A DNA stretch of 64,000 bases, taken from NCBI GenBank assembly GCA_963921935.1, contig OY998176.1, positions 140,164,305 through 140,228,304 on the forward strand. Direction: 5' to 3'. The notes under the pieces were generated by a model. That model saw only the letters and a list, made by a program, of their open reading frames with translations, had not been told where the DNA came from and searched no databases. Below, one piece after another: positions 24,345 to 35,864 of this stretch (position 1 is the first letter of the stretch; every line of letters begins with the position of its first letter). This stretch comes from Galeruca laticollis (lineage: Eukaryota; Arthropoda; Insecta; Coleoptera; Chrysomelidae). The position numbers were made by a program, and so were the translations under genes.

Positions 24345-24400
24345 AGCTAAGCGCTTTCGGCCATTAGGCCATTATCAAAGCTGTCATCATAAGAAAGATC
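24345..24400 (+). mobile_element. Penelope-like end fragment
   Basis: AAGCGCTTTCGGCCATTAGG followed by CCATTATCAAAGCTGTC is a short inverted GGCC-TTAGGCC motif followed by a TCAAAG run, typical of PLE ends. No PLE coding DNA is adjacent. Confidence 0.4.
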
Positions 24401-24599
24401 CAAAACAGGTGTGAAAAACATCCAGTTAATAAAATCGAAACAGTGTACAAAGTTAAGTCATTGTTACGATGCTGTCATTAAAATAAAAAACATTAAAATA
24501 ACCCTATTAAGAGGGTGTACAATTATAATTCACATAATGGAAATTCCCATTCAGAAGTGCAAACTAATTTAGCGGCAAGTGGGACATGCCGCGGAGTCT

Positions 24600-25650
24600 T
24601 TGTTAAGGTATGGGTCTTGAACCAAAAACGACCTACTGGACATGCAAACGATCATGAAACCCATGGTCACCTATGCTTCACTGATATGGTGGCCAAAGGT
24701 ACAACAAACCATGGCACAAGCCAGGTTGCAGAAAATGCAACGATTAGCTTGCCTATATATCACATGACCAATATCTAGGTACCCTACTGCGGCTCTAGAG
24801 GCAATATTGAACCATCCACCACTGCACCTACGTATAGTGAAAGAAGCAGCAATCCGTGTTTTTAGACTGAGCCAATTATTGAAACTAAAAGCAGGAAATC
24901 TGATCGGACACCTAAATATATTGGAACATGAAACCATCTCTAAACCGATAGATACTATGCCAATTAAGTACAACTTTGGAAGACAGTTTGAAGTGGCAAC
25001 CACCAAATTTATACAGAGAATGGACCTCAACTGGGACAGTTTGGTATACTGCTGTATCCAAGATGGATGAGAAGGCTGAAGTGGCCAGGCAGCATTGAAA
25101 GCTCTAAAGTCATACATTTGTGTGTATAAGCTGACTTATACTGTATAAAATATCTAAGACAATTGACAACAACCAACCGAGTCTCTCTGACATGGGTGCC
25201 AGATCACAAGTCGTTAGGGCCAATGATGAAGCAAACAGCCTTGCAAAAGAAGGAGCAAAATCCGAATTCCTTCGTGAGGAACCCTTTTGTGGACTTTCTA
25301 AAGCCTACTTGAAAAGAGTTCAGATGCTGAGAAAACGATCTAATGAAATCTCGCTAACGTGCCCGGACAAACACAAGCGAAAAGGCTGGCGAGTCCTTCG
25401 CCAGCGAAACAGCTTCTCGAGCTAGACCAGATAGACTTGAAATTGATAAAGGAACACCTCACTGGACTTTATCGTCTGAGGTATCACTTCAAAAAAATGG
25501 CCAAATCAGAGAGTGAATGTTGCCAATACTGCGAGAACATCGCTGAAACTGTGGAACATTTGTTTTGCGAATGCAAAAGGTTAAAGTTCCTAAGAGCGAC
25601 CTTGGTATCAGTAACTTATCTCCCAGGAAACTGATGAACTTCGGATGAAG
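24600..25650 (+). pseudogene. Non-LTR retrotransposon C-terminus with RNase H (I/R1/LOA type)
   Basis: A mosaic of frames encodes, in order: the RT thumb (VTYASLIWW, then a QKMQRLACLYIT helix and a PTAALEAIL box, 24640-24830); a linker of about 200 bp with a GHLNILE stretch; the end of an RNase H domain (VSLTWVPDH, then NDEANSLAKEGA in a shifted frame, 25180-25260); and a C-terminal zinc motif C-C-x2-C-x8-H-x4-C with CCQYCENIAETVEHLFCEC at 25528-25572. Most of RNase H, including the first catalytic residues, is deleted near 25090-25180. At least three frameshifts show that it is old. It is a different family from the I-like element at 45-51 kb. Confidence 0.75.
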
Positions 25651-25689
25651 TGTCGGAATCCCGCGCCTCGAATATATTTAGGGTTACGC

Positions 25690-27291
25690 AGAAAAGAATT
25701 CATAGTGTTTGATTGACTTCAGAGCCTTCACGACCTCCCTTAATATTTACCGTCTACAAATCCACAGTGTAAAGCTGCATTACTTTAATTGTGGAAAATT
25801 GATGAATATGTTTTATCAAACTTGTACAATTTCTGTTTAAGCTGCTATAATTCTGTGTATTTCAATCACAAACATTCATTGAAATACATTTCTTTTCACC
25901 ATTCATTTTATCGAAGATTTTTCTCTACATTCATTCACTCAACTCTTAAGTAGCACGTGATATTTTGGTTTATATGGTTTATTCGAGGTAATCAAGTTCC
26001 TCAAGCGTATCTGTATTAGAAATTCATGCAAACGGCGGGTTTTCATCAGCAGAAAAGTCGTTCATAGTAAATGAATGTTGTAGGCAAAATAGCACCTGAG
26101 GCGCCACTGCAACTACATAAAAATTTATACTATGTTAATTTCTAGTCTAACAGTCTCTGAATAATTCCCTCCTTGTTATAAGAACTGTTTAAAAATAGAG
26201 GGAGCTATGTGAAGTCTCAAAAGGAAACCAGTGAGAGAAAAATTATCCGAACACTAATAAAGAAATGATAATTGTTCCTAGAATCAATTGATCAACAACA
26301 TCAATTTTTTTATCCTGTTTTTCATCTTCATAAAACGTAAAAATAATATATTTTGTGTCAACATTGAATCGAGAATCAAACACAAATACATGAGGAAGGA
26401 TTATTATTGTAAAATTGAAACTATTACAATTCTTAGATTTGATGAACTAATGAATGAATTGAGGTGAATGCCAAAATGACAGCAGACTGTTATTATTGTA
26501 ATTCAACACTAAGAGGAGGAAAATTTTTCAAGATAATTAACGTTCTAATTAAGTTGATGACGAGACAAAAAAAGCCCCAAATAATCTAATTTAATAATGA
26601 GACAAAGGGGGGTGTCGAAACGTTGTGTTGTTATCACATGTGTCATAGATCTCAACTCATATTATTTCAACTTGAATTCAAAACCACAGATAAATTGAAA
26701 CCTCTATGAAAATAAAGTTGATTCAAACGTATTTGATGTTGTGTTTAGCATTAGTTTGAGAATATTGAGAAAGTTAAAAACACCTACGAGTGTAAAGTTA
26801 TTTTAACCCTAGATTGACCATACATAATAACATCATTCTTCAATTATTTGTGTGTATTCTAAGTAACCTTCATAGTCATTTTATAATACTATTTACGCCT
26901 TACTCACTCACGTTTATTTTATTTTCCTTTCTCATTAAAATATATTTTTTTAATTAATGTGTTTGTTTATAGAGGGTGCATTACCATCTTAAATAGTTAT
27001 ATATATGCTTTCAACACGTCTTGGTGAGTAAGTATTCACTAAGGTTTTCAAATGCAGCCGCACAGCCACTAATGACCCTGAGAACCATAGAGAGCAACTT
27101 TTCGATTTGTCAATGCTAGAACACCAGTTTTGTGCCACTAAATCAATCAGCTGGAGCGCGTATAATTAATTTAAACGAAACTCGATACAGATTCTTTCAT
27201 TTAAATCAAAATAATTGTACCAATCAACGTGTTACTCTAAAAAAATAAAAGTTCTCAAAAATCAATAATTATTATGGAAACAACAAAATAC

Positions 27292-27294
<3 letters not shown>
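25690..27294. other. AT-rich noncoding stretch
   Basis: No convincing coding region. A GGGGGGTGTCGAAACGTTGTG string near 26606 could be a PLE-end relic, too short to call. Confidence 0.35.

Positions 27295-27355
<61 letters not shown>
27295..27355. repeat. (TA)n microsatellite
   Basis: Pure TA tract. Confidence 0.95.
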
Positions 27356-27357
<2 letters not shown>

Positions 27358-27359
27358 CA

Positions 27360-28335
27360 TAGAGTGAAACCTGCAACACTCTGTATACTGAATTATGGAA
27401 TAATAGACTACACACTGTAAGTAATTAAAAATTTTGCAATAATTTGAATTTTTTTTTAAAATTATTTAAAAGGAGGCAATTTGTACTATTCACTATTTAA
27501 TAGAGAAAGTATACAAGAATCTAAATGTATAACTATGGAGAATATTTTAAATAAGCTTTATAAGAATATAGGTGAAATGAAATAACAAAATTTCCATATT
27601 TAAGAGAGAGAATTTTAGAACGTTTGTTCCATATAAATAAAAATAATAATCCATTGTTCTCATTGTCAAAGTAAAATAATAATATGATTTGTTTTAAAGA
27701 AGTAAATATTAGAGATTGAAAGAAGTTTTCGATAAGATTATGTAACTATTTAAAATGTGTCAAGGTAGGAAGTCAAATGAAAACATTAATTTTATGGAAC
27801 ATGACACTTGTTAAACGATTTGTCATTCCGAATAAATATTTTAGAAAATAAGAACTGTCATTTTAAAAATTTATTGAAATACAATTTAAGGGAGTGATAT
27901 ATGGGTTATAATCATTTAAGAAAGTCAAAACCGAATGTTCTCAAATGATGGATGGACAATCTACAATTTGGAATGAAGATTCTCAATAAGAATTTTGATA
28001 ACCAATTTTGATTGGTGGAATACGTTTGAAATATTCTCATCAGCGACAAGCAGATTGCTAATAATAAAAAAAAATTGAATGGGGACAGTTTTGTTGATAA
28101 TGTAGACTATTCACTAGGTACTTTCCTTTTTGGTAGCAGAAAAATATTAAGAAGCAAAATTTTTGAGAAAAATTATTAAAACTTTCGGAGAAACAACAAT
28201 TTGGTATGAAAATTAGAGAAAGGAATACATTATACTTTAAAGCTAATCAGTAATATAATCAATCAAGTAGATATACACATTATAAGAAAAAAATTGGTAA
28301 TTATAATTGAATACAAACCATAAAATTTATCGACG
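27360..28335. other. AT-rich noncoding stretch
   Basis: No gene seen. It lies downstream of the small minus-strand gene and may contain its 3' UTR. Confidence 0.4.
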
Positions 28336-28338
28336 TAA

Positions 28339-28675
28339 TTAAGTAAAATGTTGTATTGTGGAAACGGTGTCTCCACAATACTTTTCAGAAAGCTTTGGAT
28401 TATGGAATTTGTCTAAAATGTATTGATGTGGACGAAATATAGCATTGATTCTTGATATTATGCATTCTGGACAAATTGTATGGTGTCTTCCAAGAGGTAA
28501 CCTAAAACAAAATAAAAACCTATCATTGATGTGAATTAATTGAACAATACAGTGAACAAAGGTATTTAAAACTATTTTAATTATATATAAAGAAGGTAGA
28601 GTAACCTTACCGATTTTGTACAAAGAATTGAACTTTGATATTGCATAGACGCTCATAAGCTTTATTATTCGCCAT
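28339..28675 (-). CDS. Small two-exon gene of unknown function (exons 28675-28611 and 28501-28339)
   Basis: On the minus strand an ATG in a good animal context (GAAAATGGCG) opens a 65-nt exon ending at a GTAAGG donor (28610). A 109-nt intron ends in TTTTGTTTTAG (acceptor at 28502). Exon 2 keeps the phase and reads to TAA at 28339, giving 75 residues with no lesion. The protein starts MANNKAYERLC, then has LPLGRHHTICPECI, a zinc-ribbon-like cluster (H-H-x3-C-x2-C), then FRPHQYILDKFHNPK and a short tail ending CGDTVSTIQHFT. It has no signal peptide or membrane segment. I do not recognise the family. It differs from its neighbours in having no transposon motif and balanced composition. It could be a small housekeeping gene or the start of a longer gene that uses another splice form. 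Confidence 0.5.
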
Positions 28676-28689
28676 TTTCTGTCAAAGAC

Positions 28690-29314
28690 TTTGGTATAAC
28701 GGATTTCGTGTCATAAAATTGGTATAAAATGTTGCCTATTTCAAATCATGTATAGAAATAATATTTCACCAGAGTGTATGATTTTATTTGAATGAGTGAT
28801 CATACTAGATAGTAGGTTTTCACAAATTTATGTCTTGTAAAAGAATGATGTATTTGTTTCTACAACATTAAATAACGTTTTTCCATTTGAAAAACATTTT
28901 AAAATTATATTCTTGAGATTTTTCATTTCTTTATGGTGATTACTCCATCTAGTTTCAACAGTTAGTAGCTTTGAACTGACATCTGTGAATCGTGGAGAGG
29001 TTCAAAATTAAACAGACAGGACCGTCTTTAGAGTTTAATTGGAAAAAATGAAGAAAGTATATTTTTGATTAGCTAAATTCCTTTATTGAAATATAGGGAC
29101 TTTATTTAAACTTTGGCGCTCATATTAGAAATTAAATTTGTTTTGTTTTTCTACATTTGAACCCTACTCTGAGATTATGGAATTTCTCATGAAAAAAGTA
29201 TAATTATCCTACAAATTAATTTTAAATTTTACAATATACCGGGCAAACAAAAACTAAATATCAACTAAACTAAACTAAACAATAATTTTAATATTCTCTC
29301 TCCCAATAAAAATC

Positions 29315-29315
<1 letters not shown>
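28690..29315. other. Possible upstream region of the small gene; no other feature
   Basis: This is the sequence upstream of the minus-strand ATG at 28675. No TATA box is obvious at a fixed distance. No other gene is seen. Confidence 0.35.

Positions 29316-29319
<4 letters not shown>

Positions 29320-29406
<87 letters not shown>
29320..29406. repeat. (TA)n microsatellite
   Basis: TA tract with one ACAT interruption. Confidence 0.95.
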
Positions 29407-29408
<2 letters not shown>

Positions 29409-29409
29409 T

Positions 29410-29645
29410 TTCTCGAATATTCTATGAACCATGAAATGGGAAATTTTTTGAATATATCGTGAATATTCTATAAATATTTCCAAGGAATATTCAAGAATAT
29501 TCTGAGGATATCTGCTGAATGAATATAGCAAGATAAACCAGAATATTCATAGAACATTCTCTACAAATATCCAAGTAATATTATAAGGATATCTGTGGAA
29601 ACGTATATAGCAAAATTTCAAATATTTGTAGAATATCCCAATATG
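29410..29645. repeat. GAATATTC-rich repeat
   Basis: Many copies of the palindrome GAATATTC or near variants (ATATTC, GAATAT), alternating with GGATATCTG-GAA boxes seen twice (near 29505 and 29588). A related cluster lies at 33455-33550. It is noncoding. Confidence 0.6.
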
Positions 29646-29649
29646 GATG

Positions 29650-30150
29650 ATACCTGTTGAGCGGATGACACTGCTTCCTTTTCATATTTAGTTTCGAAGA
29701 TAACTGATTATAATTTGGAAGATCCTGTATACTTAATGACCGACAATAATGTACATATCAATTTTTTTTCAACTTCTTGTTCCACCAGGTTCAATATCGC
29801 CAATTATTTTATCCATAAGCTCCATTCGTGTGAGAGAGAATAGAATTACCCGCCAGGGAAAGCTTCTCTCTCGCACTTATTCAGTAAGCAAATGTTATGT
29901 CCCAAATTTGAATAAATATTCTCTGAAACTAAAGGAGAAAAGGGGGAGTGCAATGATCCAGTGTTCCCTGGTATATATCTTACAAATATCTAAGGAATCT
30001 TTCAAAATTTCGAATTGTATATATAGGAAAAAGTATTTTTAATTGAAAAAATTAAAGCACGGGAAACATTGAGTTCAATTTGAGTTATTTATACATAAGT
30101 ATAAGATGTACAACATAACTGAAACTAACATAATTTTCCAATCCGAGATT
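29650..30150. other. Noncoding stretch
   Basis: A 97-residue ORF at 29749-30042 has no motif I recognise and is not supported as a gene. Confidence 0.35.
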
Positions 30151-30199
30151 ACAAAATTCACTGACTTCCTCCATACGCAACGAACTTTTTGAAACCGAT

Positions 30200-31523
30200 T
30201 TCTACCGTTCCTCACATTTGGCTAAGAAAAGTCCTGTTTCCAATTCAACTTCTTTGTTTGTTATGTTCTTGACCAACATTTGGACGGCATCTGAAACAAT
30301 AAAATAATTATATTTTTTGTTAATAAGCAATTTCTATTCTACTGTGATTTTTATGTATGTATGAATAACAATCAAAATATAATCCCAAAAACTGAAACTT
30401 GAAGGATGAAGCTAAACATCAAATATGTAATTTAAAAAAATAAGTCTTGTAGGAGACAAGTAAAAAGCAAAATATTCCAAATCAAATAGTGATTAGAAGT
30501 AAATTGTTTCTTGTACATGATATATTAAATTAATTTACATGTACATTCCAAAATAAAATATAAGAGTTATACGTAGTACTGCTTCAAATAGCTTTATTTT
30601 TCCAAAGCATTTTTTCCTTTTTATCCATGCATACCGTAGCCCTCCATTAAATACTGTATCAGGATTTTTTGCAAGAATCTTTTAATATATTGTTGCATAA
30701 GAACCTTCCAAAGTTGCCAGAGGAACAACCTAAAATTGTATTAATTTGAAAGTTAATCTCAAAAAATTTAAAATTTTGGAAGATTACAGTTTAGAAGCAA
30801 AGTTATAACAAACGAACGAAAAATATAAGACCGCTTTCATCTGTGTGAACAGTATACCTACATATGCCTGAAACTAGACACTTGTACAATTGACCAGGAA
30901 TAACTTTTATTTACCAAATGTCAAAACTAATTCAACTTTCAATTATCAGATCACCAGTTGTGTAGAGCTTTCTAGTCAATCCCAATTAATAAAAGGAATA
31001 GAGGTAACTATAGGTAATTTGATTGAGGAACTCATAACATACATCTCGGTAACATAATTACGTGAAATTACCTGAGAAAATAAAATTTTATTGTACCTTT
31101 AGCAACGAGGTGAATTTCTACTCTACTTACAATTGAAAACATTTATCCGTTAATTTTGTTGCAAAAATTTATGAATTCAACAGTTATATCAATATTTTCA
31201 TACACTAAAATATAAAAAGTAACACATAAATACTCCAATATTTCGAGGCAGTTTCATTTTGAATTGGATATAAAATTGAATGTTCAACTTACAAAATATT
31301 CATGGGATTCTTCAGCAAGGCTGACTAAACTTCTTCAAACTTTGCCTCATCATTTATTGGAAGCTTTAGCAGCAAATCGATAATTTTCTAAAAAATGCAT
31401 TGATTAATCAACAGGCATTAAAAGAATACAATAAAACGTACCTGTGTTGATGCGTGAGGTCGTATGTATTAGTTCCACCCGTAGCATAGAATACGCCGTA
31501 GAAACATATTTAAACAACTTCAT
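30200..31523 (-). pseudogene. Possible decayed multi-exon gene (four exon-like segments)
   Basis: Minus-strand segments bounded by good splice signals: 31523-31442 (ATG, 27 codons, basic and hydroxylated like a mitochondrial presequence; donor GTACG); 31387-31293 (acceptor TTTTTTAG, donor GTAAGT; reads KIIDLLLKLP then an in-frame stop); 30729-30635 (acceptor ATTTTAG, donor GTATGC); 30290-30203 (acceptor TTGTTTCAG; reads AVQMLVKNITNKEVELETGL to a TAG). The last two segments join in one open frame, but the first two do not join in frame, and the second carries a stop in its best frame. This suggests a real gene that has decayed, or exons I have mis-bounded. The product is not recognised. Confidence 0.3.
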
Positions 31524-31609
31524 AGTGGCAAAAAATTTACTAATTAATTAACGATCAAAATTATTTAATCATACTACTACTATTTCACCAATAACGATAA
31601 CCTATTATA

Positions 31610-33352
31610 CACTACTCCAAGAATTTAACGCACTACCAAAAAATAACCAAAAGTTTAAAGTAAATTTTTATCTAAACTGCTTGTCCGATTTGAATGACTT
31701 TTTTTTGAATGACAGTTTGACACTTCCAAAGAGTTAGTGTACTACTGTATTTGCATAAAAACTTATTTTTATATAAATACGGGGTGTTGCAATGATAACC
31801 TGATTTTTTCCTAAAATTTGTAACACCCTGTGGAGTTCAACAGTAACAATATCAACTTAAAATTAAAATCAAACTGTAGCTTTATCTTTTTGTAACATTT
31901 TGTTTTTTGATTTACTCTATTATCTTGACCATAACAAGAGAAAATCAATTTTATAGCATTACATGTTTTTGATTAATAAAATTAATAATAAAAGTGAGTA
32001 GCAGGCTATGAAAAACAATAAGTTACAGTAAATTGTCATTAGCTAAATACAGGTGTCAAAAAGCATTTCATAGAAGTGTATTTTTAGTGTTAGCCCTTAC
32101 GTTTTTTTTTGTAACCTTTATTTCAATTAATATGCAACGTGAAACACGAAATCTTACTGGCGAAAAATGTGCTCAAGCATTAATATTGTTCGAGGGAGGC
32201 TGGAATTACCGAAGAATAGGTAGACGATTTAATGTATACCATACAACCGTTTCACGAGTTATACAAAGATATAGAGATACTGGAAGTCATGGTCGCAGAC
32301 CGGGACAAGACAGGAATCGAATAACAACCCCTAATCAGGACCGTTTTTTAAGATTATCGGCATCAAGACAACGTTTTGTAAGAGCCCGGACCCTTCAAAC
32401 CGGCTTCGAGATGCTACTGGTGCACAAATTTGTGGTGAAACAGCTCGTCAGCGACTACGAGAACACAATTTGAGACCTAGAATTGCTGCTCGGGGGCCAG
32501 CTCTAACTAGAGATCATCGAAGAGCGAGGCTGAATTTTGCCATGGAACATCGTAACTGGTTAGAAGCGGAATGGCAACAGGTATTATTTACGGATGAGTC
32601 AAGATTTTGTTTGTACAATAATGACAGGCGCATACGTGTATATCGACGCCCTAACGAACGATATGCTCAGTGTAATTTCTCAAATAACACATTATTTGGA
32701 GGAGGATCTGTGATGGTCTAGGGAGGTATTTCTTTGACTGGTCGCACAGAACTTGTGGTCATAAATAATGGAAGCCTTACAGCTGAAAGGTACATATTGG
32801 AGGTTTTAGACCAACATGTAATGCCATATGCGCCATATATAGGGCAAGGATTTTTGTTGATGCACGATAATGCCAGGCCTCATGATGCTGGAGTTGTGAG
32901 GAACTATCTAGAGGAAGTTGGCATCGATACCATGGTATGGCCAGCTAGGAGCCCTGATTTAAATCCCATAGAAAATCTCTGGGACACTCTTGGGAGGAGG
33001 TTACGAGAGGAACGGAACTTGAACACCTTGGAAGACGTGGGGAGGCGACTGATTAGAATATGGGAAGAAATTGACCAAAATGATATACGGTCGCTTATTT
33101 TAAGTATGGACCGTTACTGTTGAACTCCACAAGGTGTTACAAATTTTATGAAAAAATCAGGTTGTCATTGCAACACCCCGTATTTATACAAAAATAAGTT
33201 TGTATGCAAATACAGTAGTACACTAACTCTCTGGAAGTGTCAACCTGTCATTCAAAAAAAAAATTCATTCAAATCGGACAAGCAGTTTAGACAAAAATTT
33301 ACTTTAAACTTTTGGTTATTTTTTGGTGGTGCGTTAAATTGTTGGAGTAGTG
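31610..33352 (+). mobile_element. Complete Tc1-like DNA transposon with long TIRs
   Basis: It starts CACTACTCCAA and ends TTGGAGTAGTG, with TA on both sides (31608-31609 and 33353-33354), the target duplication of this superfamily. The terminal inverted repeats are about 235 bp (31610 to about 31845 and about 33118 to 33352), with a few mismatches. The total is 1743 bp, normal for Tc1-type elements with long TIRs. The transposase gene fills the space between the TIRs. Confidence 0.92.
32132..33123 (+). pseudogene. Tc1-family transposase (DD34E), two lesions
   Basis: Starts at the ATG of MQRETRNLT; an upstream in-frame ATG at 32033 exists but lies before the conserved start. The N-terminal paired-type HTH (residues 5-60, with YRRIGRRFNV and TVSRVIQRY) is followed by a second basic DNA-binding region. 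The catalytic triad is visible: Asp in FTDESRF (near 32598), Asp in HDNARPH (near 32867) and Glu in SPDLNPIENLW (near 32972). There are 34 residues between the second and third, so it is DD34E. Lesions: a one-base deletion near 32399 and an in-frame TAG at 32718. All else is open, so the insertion is fairly young. Confidence 0.92.
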
Positions 33353-33454
33353 TATAAGATGGTCGAACCGCCATTTTTCACTGGTAGTTACCGTCAACTG
33401 TCAACTGCAACTCTGTTGCATGCCCATGGAACAGAAAGAGCGTTTGACCGAAAA

Positions 33455-33550
33455 TCAATATTCATAGAATATTCTTAGAACTATTTGATTCGAATATTCT
33501 AAAAAGAATAATCTTAGGATATTCCAACTGGACTTACATTGAATATTCGA
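33455..33550. repeat. GAATATTC-rich repeat, second cluster
   Basis: GAATATTC and variants recur with an AGGATATTCC box, as at 29410-29645. It lies 100 bp right of the Tc1 element. Together the two clusters bracket about 4 kb that contains the Tc1 element and the possible decayed gene. Confidence 0.5.
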
Positions 33551-33759
33551 TTTAGGTGTACCCACAGATATTCTAGACATCCCCAGAATAACCCTATATT
33601 ATTTGGATATATATCTTCCAAATCGAAGACTGTCAGAACATCCCATGGATACCTGGTGCTATCTGGGAGTTGGAGCACATATTTGAGCAACGTAAACCAA
33701 TTCGTTGACAGCCACATCGATTACCGCAACCCATTTTACAGCTAACTATATAAGTTTCA

Positions 33760-34615
33760 GAATTGAAGTTGGTGCCAACTCGAATAACTTAAAATATTAA
33801 AATTGAATTGCCACAGTAACGTTTACAAAATCATACAATGGGTGTAGTTATCACCAATCCACAATGCAAAGTATAAATGGTATGACAGATTTAATTGAAT
33901 AATATATGTTGACAACAGTATTTGTAATACTTGATCTACATAAGTATCATAGACTGACTACCACAAGTGGCTTACGGTGACAGAAAAAATCAGTTATGTA
34001 CAGCACACTCACTGATATTTTAAACAAATATTCTAAGTAAATTCTAATTTTACTTAAACAAGTCAAAGTTTCAAACTAGCGTGAAATCTACAGTGTCTTT
34101 GTGGCTGCTAACGGTGGCTACCAACTCCTACTTATGTAGAAAGCTGTACGAACCCATATCATACTTTTCAAGTCCACGGTAAAAATCCAACTTTTCCCCC
34201 ATATATGTTGATTTGACTCAACGTTGACCCATGCAATATCCCAAGTTGAAGTTAAGAAAAAGAAAGGGCAAAGAACAGAAGAAGGAGAGAAAAGAAGGAA
34301 AGATAACCTTAAAACAAGAAGTATGTTAATAGTCGATACATTTTCTGTCAGTTTAGACATCCCGTGAGATGCCCAAAATGAAATATCTATCTAAACTTTA
34401 TCCCCTAATCGACTAACATTTCCTGACAGTCATTTACACTGTACGAGAAATTTCCATAACTGATCTCTCAACTAAACAAGCTAATAAACTCATGCGAGTA
34501 AGACGTCCATCAATCATAAAGCCTAATCGACTAATATTAATATTTCTGACAACAGTTAACAAATGAACTACTATATTTCATATTTGACAAGAAAATAATA
34601 ATGTTAATAGAGCTT
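33760..34615. other. Noncoding stretch
   Basis: No gene or repeat recognised. The minus-strand ORF at 34118-34360 has a purine-rich complement and no motif. Confidence 0.4.
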
Positions 34616-34617
34616 AA

Positions 34618-34816
34618 TATGTTGACTGTCTCGACCCTTACTTCGTGGAATATGCTCATATTAGTGTTTTTAAATGAAACTCACGGTCTCTAGTTAATTC
34701 CACAATATAATACAAGTTATTGAAAATTCTAAAAAATTTTTTAGAATTTTCAATAACTTGTATTATATTGTGGAATTAACTAGAGACCGTGAGTTTCATT
34801 TAAAAACACTAATATG
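34618..34816. repeat. Perfect-looking palindrome built from a PLE-type terminal repeat
   Basis: The PLE-type end TAGTGTTTTTAAATGAAACT...TTATTGAAAATTCTAAAAAA at about 34660-34737 is followed without spacer by its own reverse complement to about 34815. Arms are about 78 bp and I see no mismatch in them. The left side continues outward with the same GTCTCGACCCTTACTTCGTG extension as the copy at 19516. Confidence 0.9.
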
Positions 34817-34819
34817 TTA

Positions 34820-35800
34820 ACTATCATTTTTTGTATTTAACAAAAAACATACCAACTTATATGAAGCCAATACCCATAAACTAAGTACCTAACAACTATA
34901 AACCTAGTTGACAAAGAAAAGTACATGTGCCACATTAAAATTACTAGAATATACATCACTAAACAAAAAAACTGTAATATTTCATAGCAACTTGCCAGAT
35001 TGAGTTCTAATATAGCGCTGTTATTACCCTAGTTGTGATCAAGGCCTATTCACATGATAATTTCCCTCTGACATGCAGTTTTTGTATGCAGCTTTAAAGG
35101 GAAAATCAATCCATCAGACAATGGACGAATTCTCTAGACATAATTGGGAACAATCTAGTTAATGAAAGTATAGAAACATTCTGGTACTTACAATTAAAAT
35201 CCAACTGAAATTACACCATAAAAAAATCACGTATGGCGTTGAATTATCTGATCACAGAAAAATTGGTATTTCCTCGGGTCTATAATCTCCAAACAACTCC
35301 AAAAATCTCCAACAATACCCGGGAAATATGTGTCACAAGTCGGTCATCCTTTAATATAAGGTCAAGTACTTAATTATTTCATCCGAAGATATGACATAAA
35401 TTCAACGGCTTAAACCACTCAATACCCAACGAACAAAGCATATCCACAGCCAAACTAAAAACCCTCGTGTTCAATCTAGCCAGCCAATCAGAATACTCTC
35501 GAGATGTCAAAACGTTCAATAACCAATAGCTTTGCGACACTCAACAATTATACACCACAGATCAACATCTGCATAGACACTTTACTGAGAATTGCGTAAC
35601 GAAGATATATATCAGGGGTAGTGCGTTCGAAATAACACCACGGGGTCATGCTCCACAATGACAATATGAATACTTTTTATTTGACGTATAGTTAATTAGG
35701 AAAGGTAATCAACATTGCTCGCATACTCTCAATATTAACTAATTGAATAGCAGTAAGTAAAACTCAAAATCAGTACTACAGCATATATTAGTAAAAGGTG
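34820..35800. other. Noncoding stretch
   Basis: Nothing recognised on either strand. Confidence 0.4.
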
Positions 35801-35811
35801 AAGAAGGGCAA

Positions 35812-35860
35812 CTAGTTTCGGCTCACTGAGCCATCATCAGGCCTGTAAAAGGTATCAAGA
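35812..35860 (+). mobile_element. Penelope-like end fragment
   Basis: ACTAGTTTCGGCTCACTGAG and then CCATCATCAGGCCTGT: a short GGCTCA-TGAGCC inverted motif with ATCATCAGG, the layout seen at ends of PLEs and some other retroelements. It is isolated. Confidence 0.35.
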
Positions 35861-35864
35861 TAGA

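Noticed and set aside
24671..25117. 148-residue minus-strand ORF
   Set aside because: Opposite strand of the non-LTR RT/linker remnant, which carries recognisable motifs on the plus strand.
33514..33745. Overlapping ORFs on both strands at 33514-33745
   Set aside because: Short, no motif, mutual shadows; no support for a gene.
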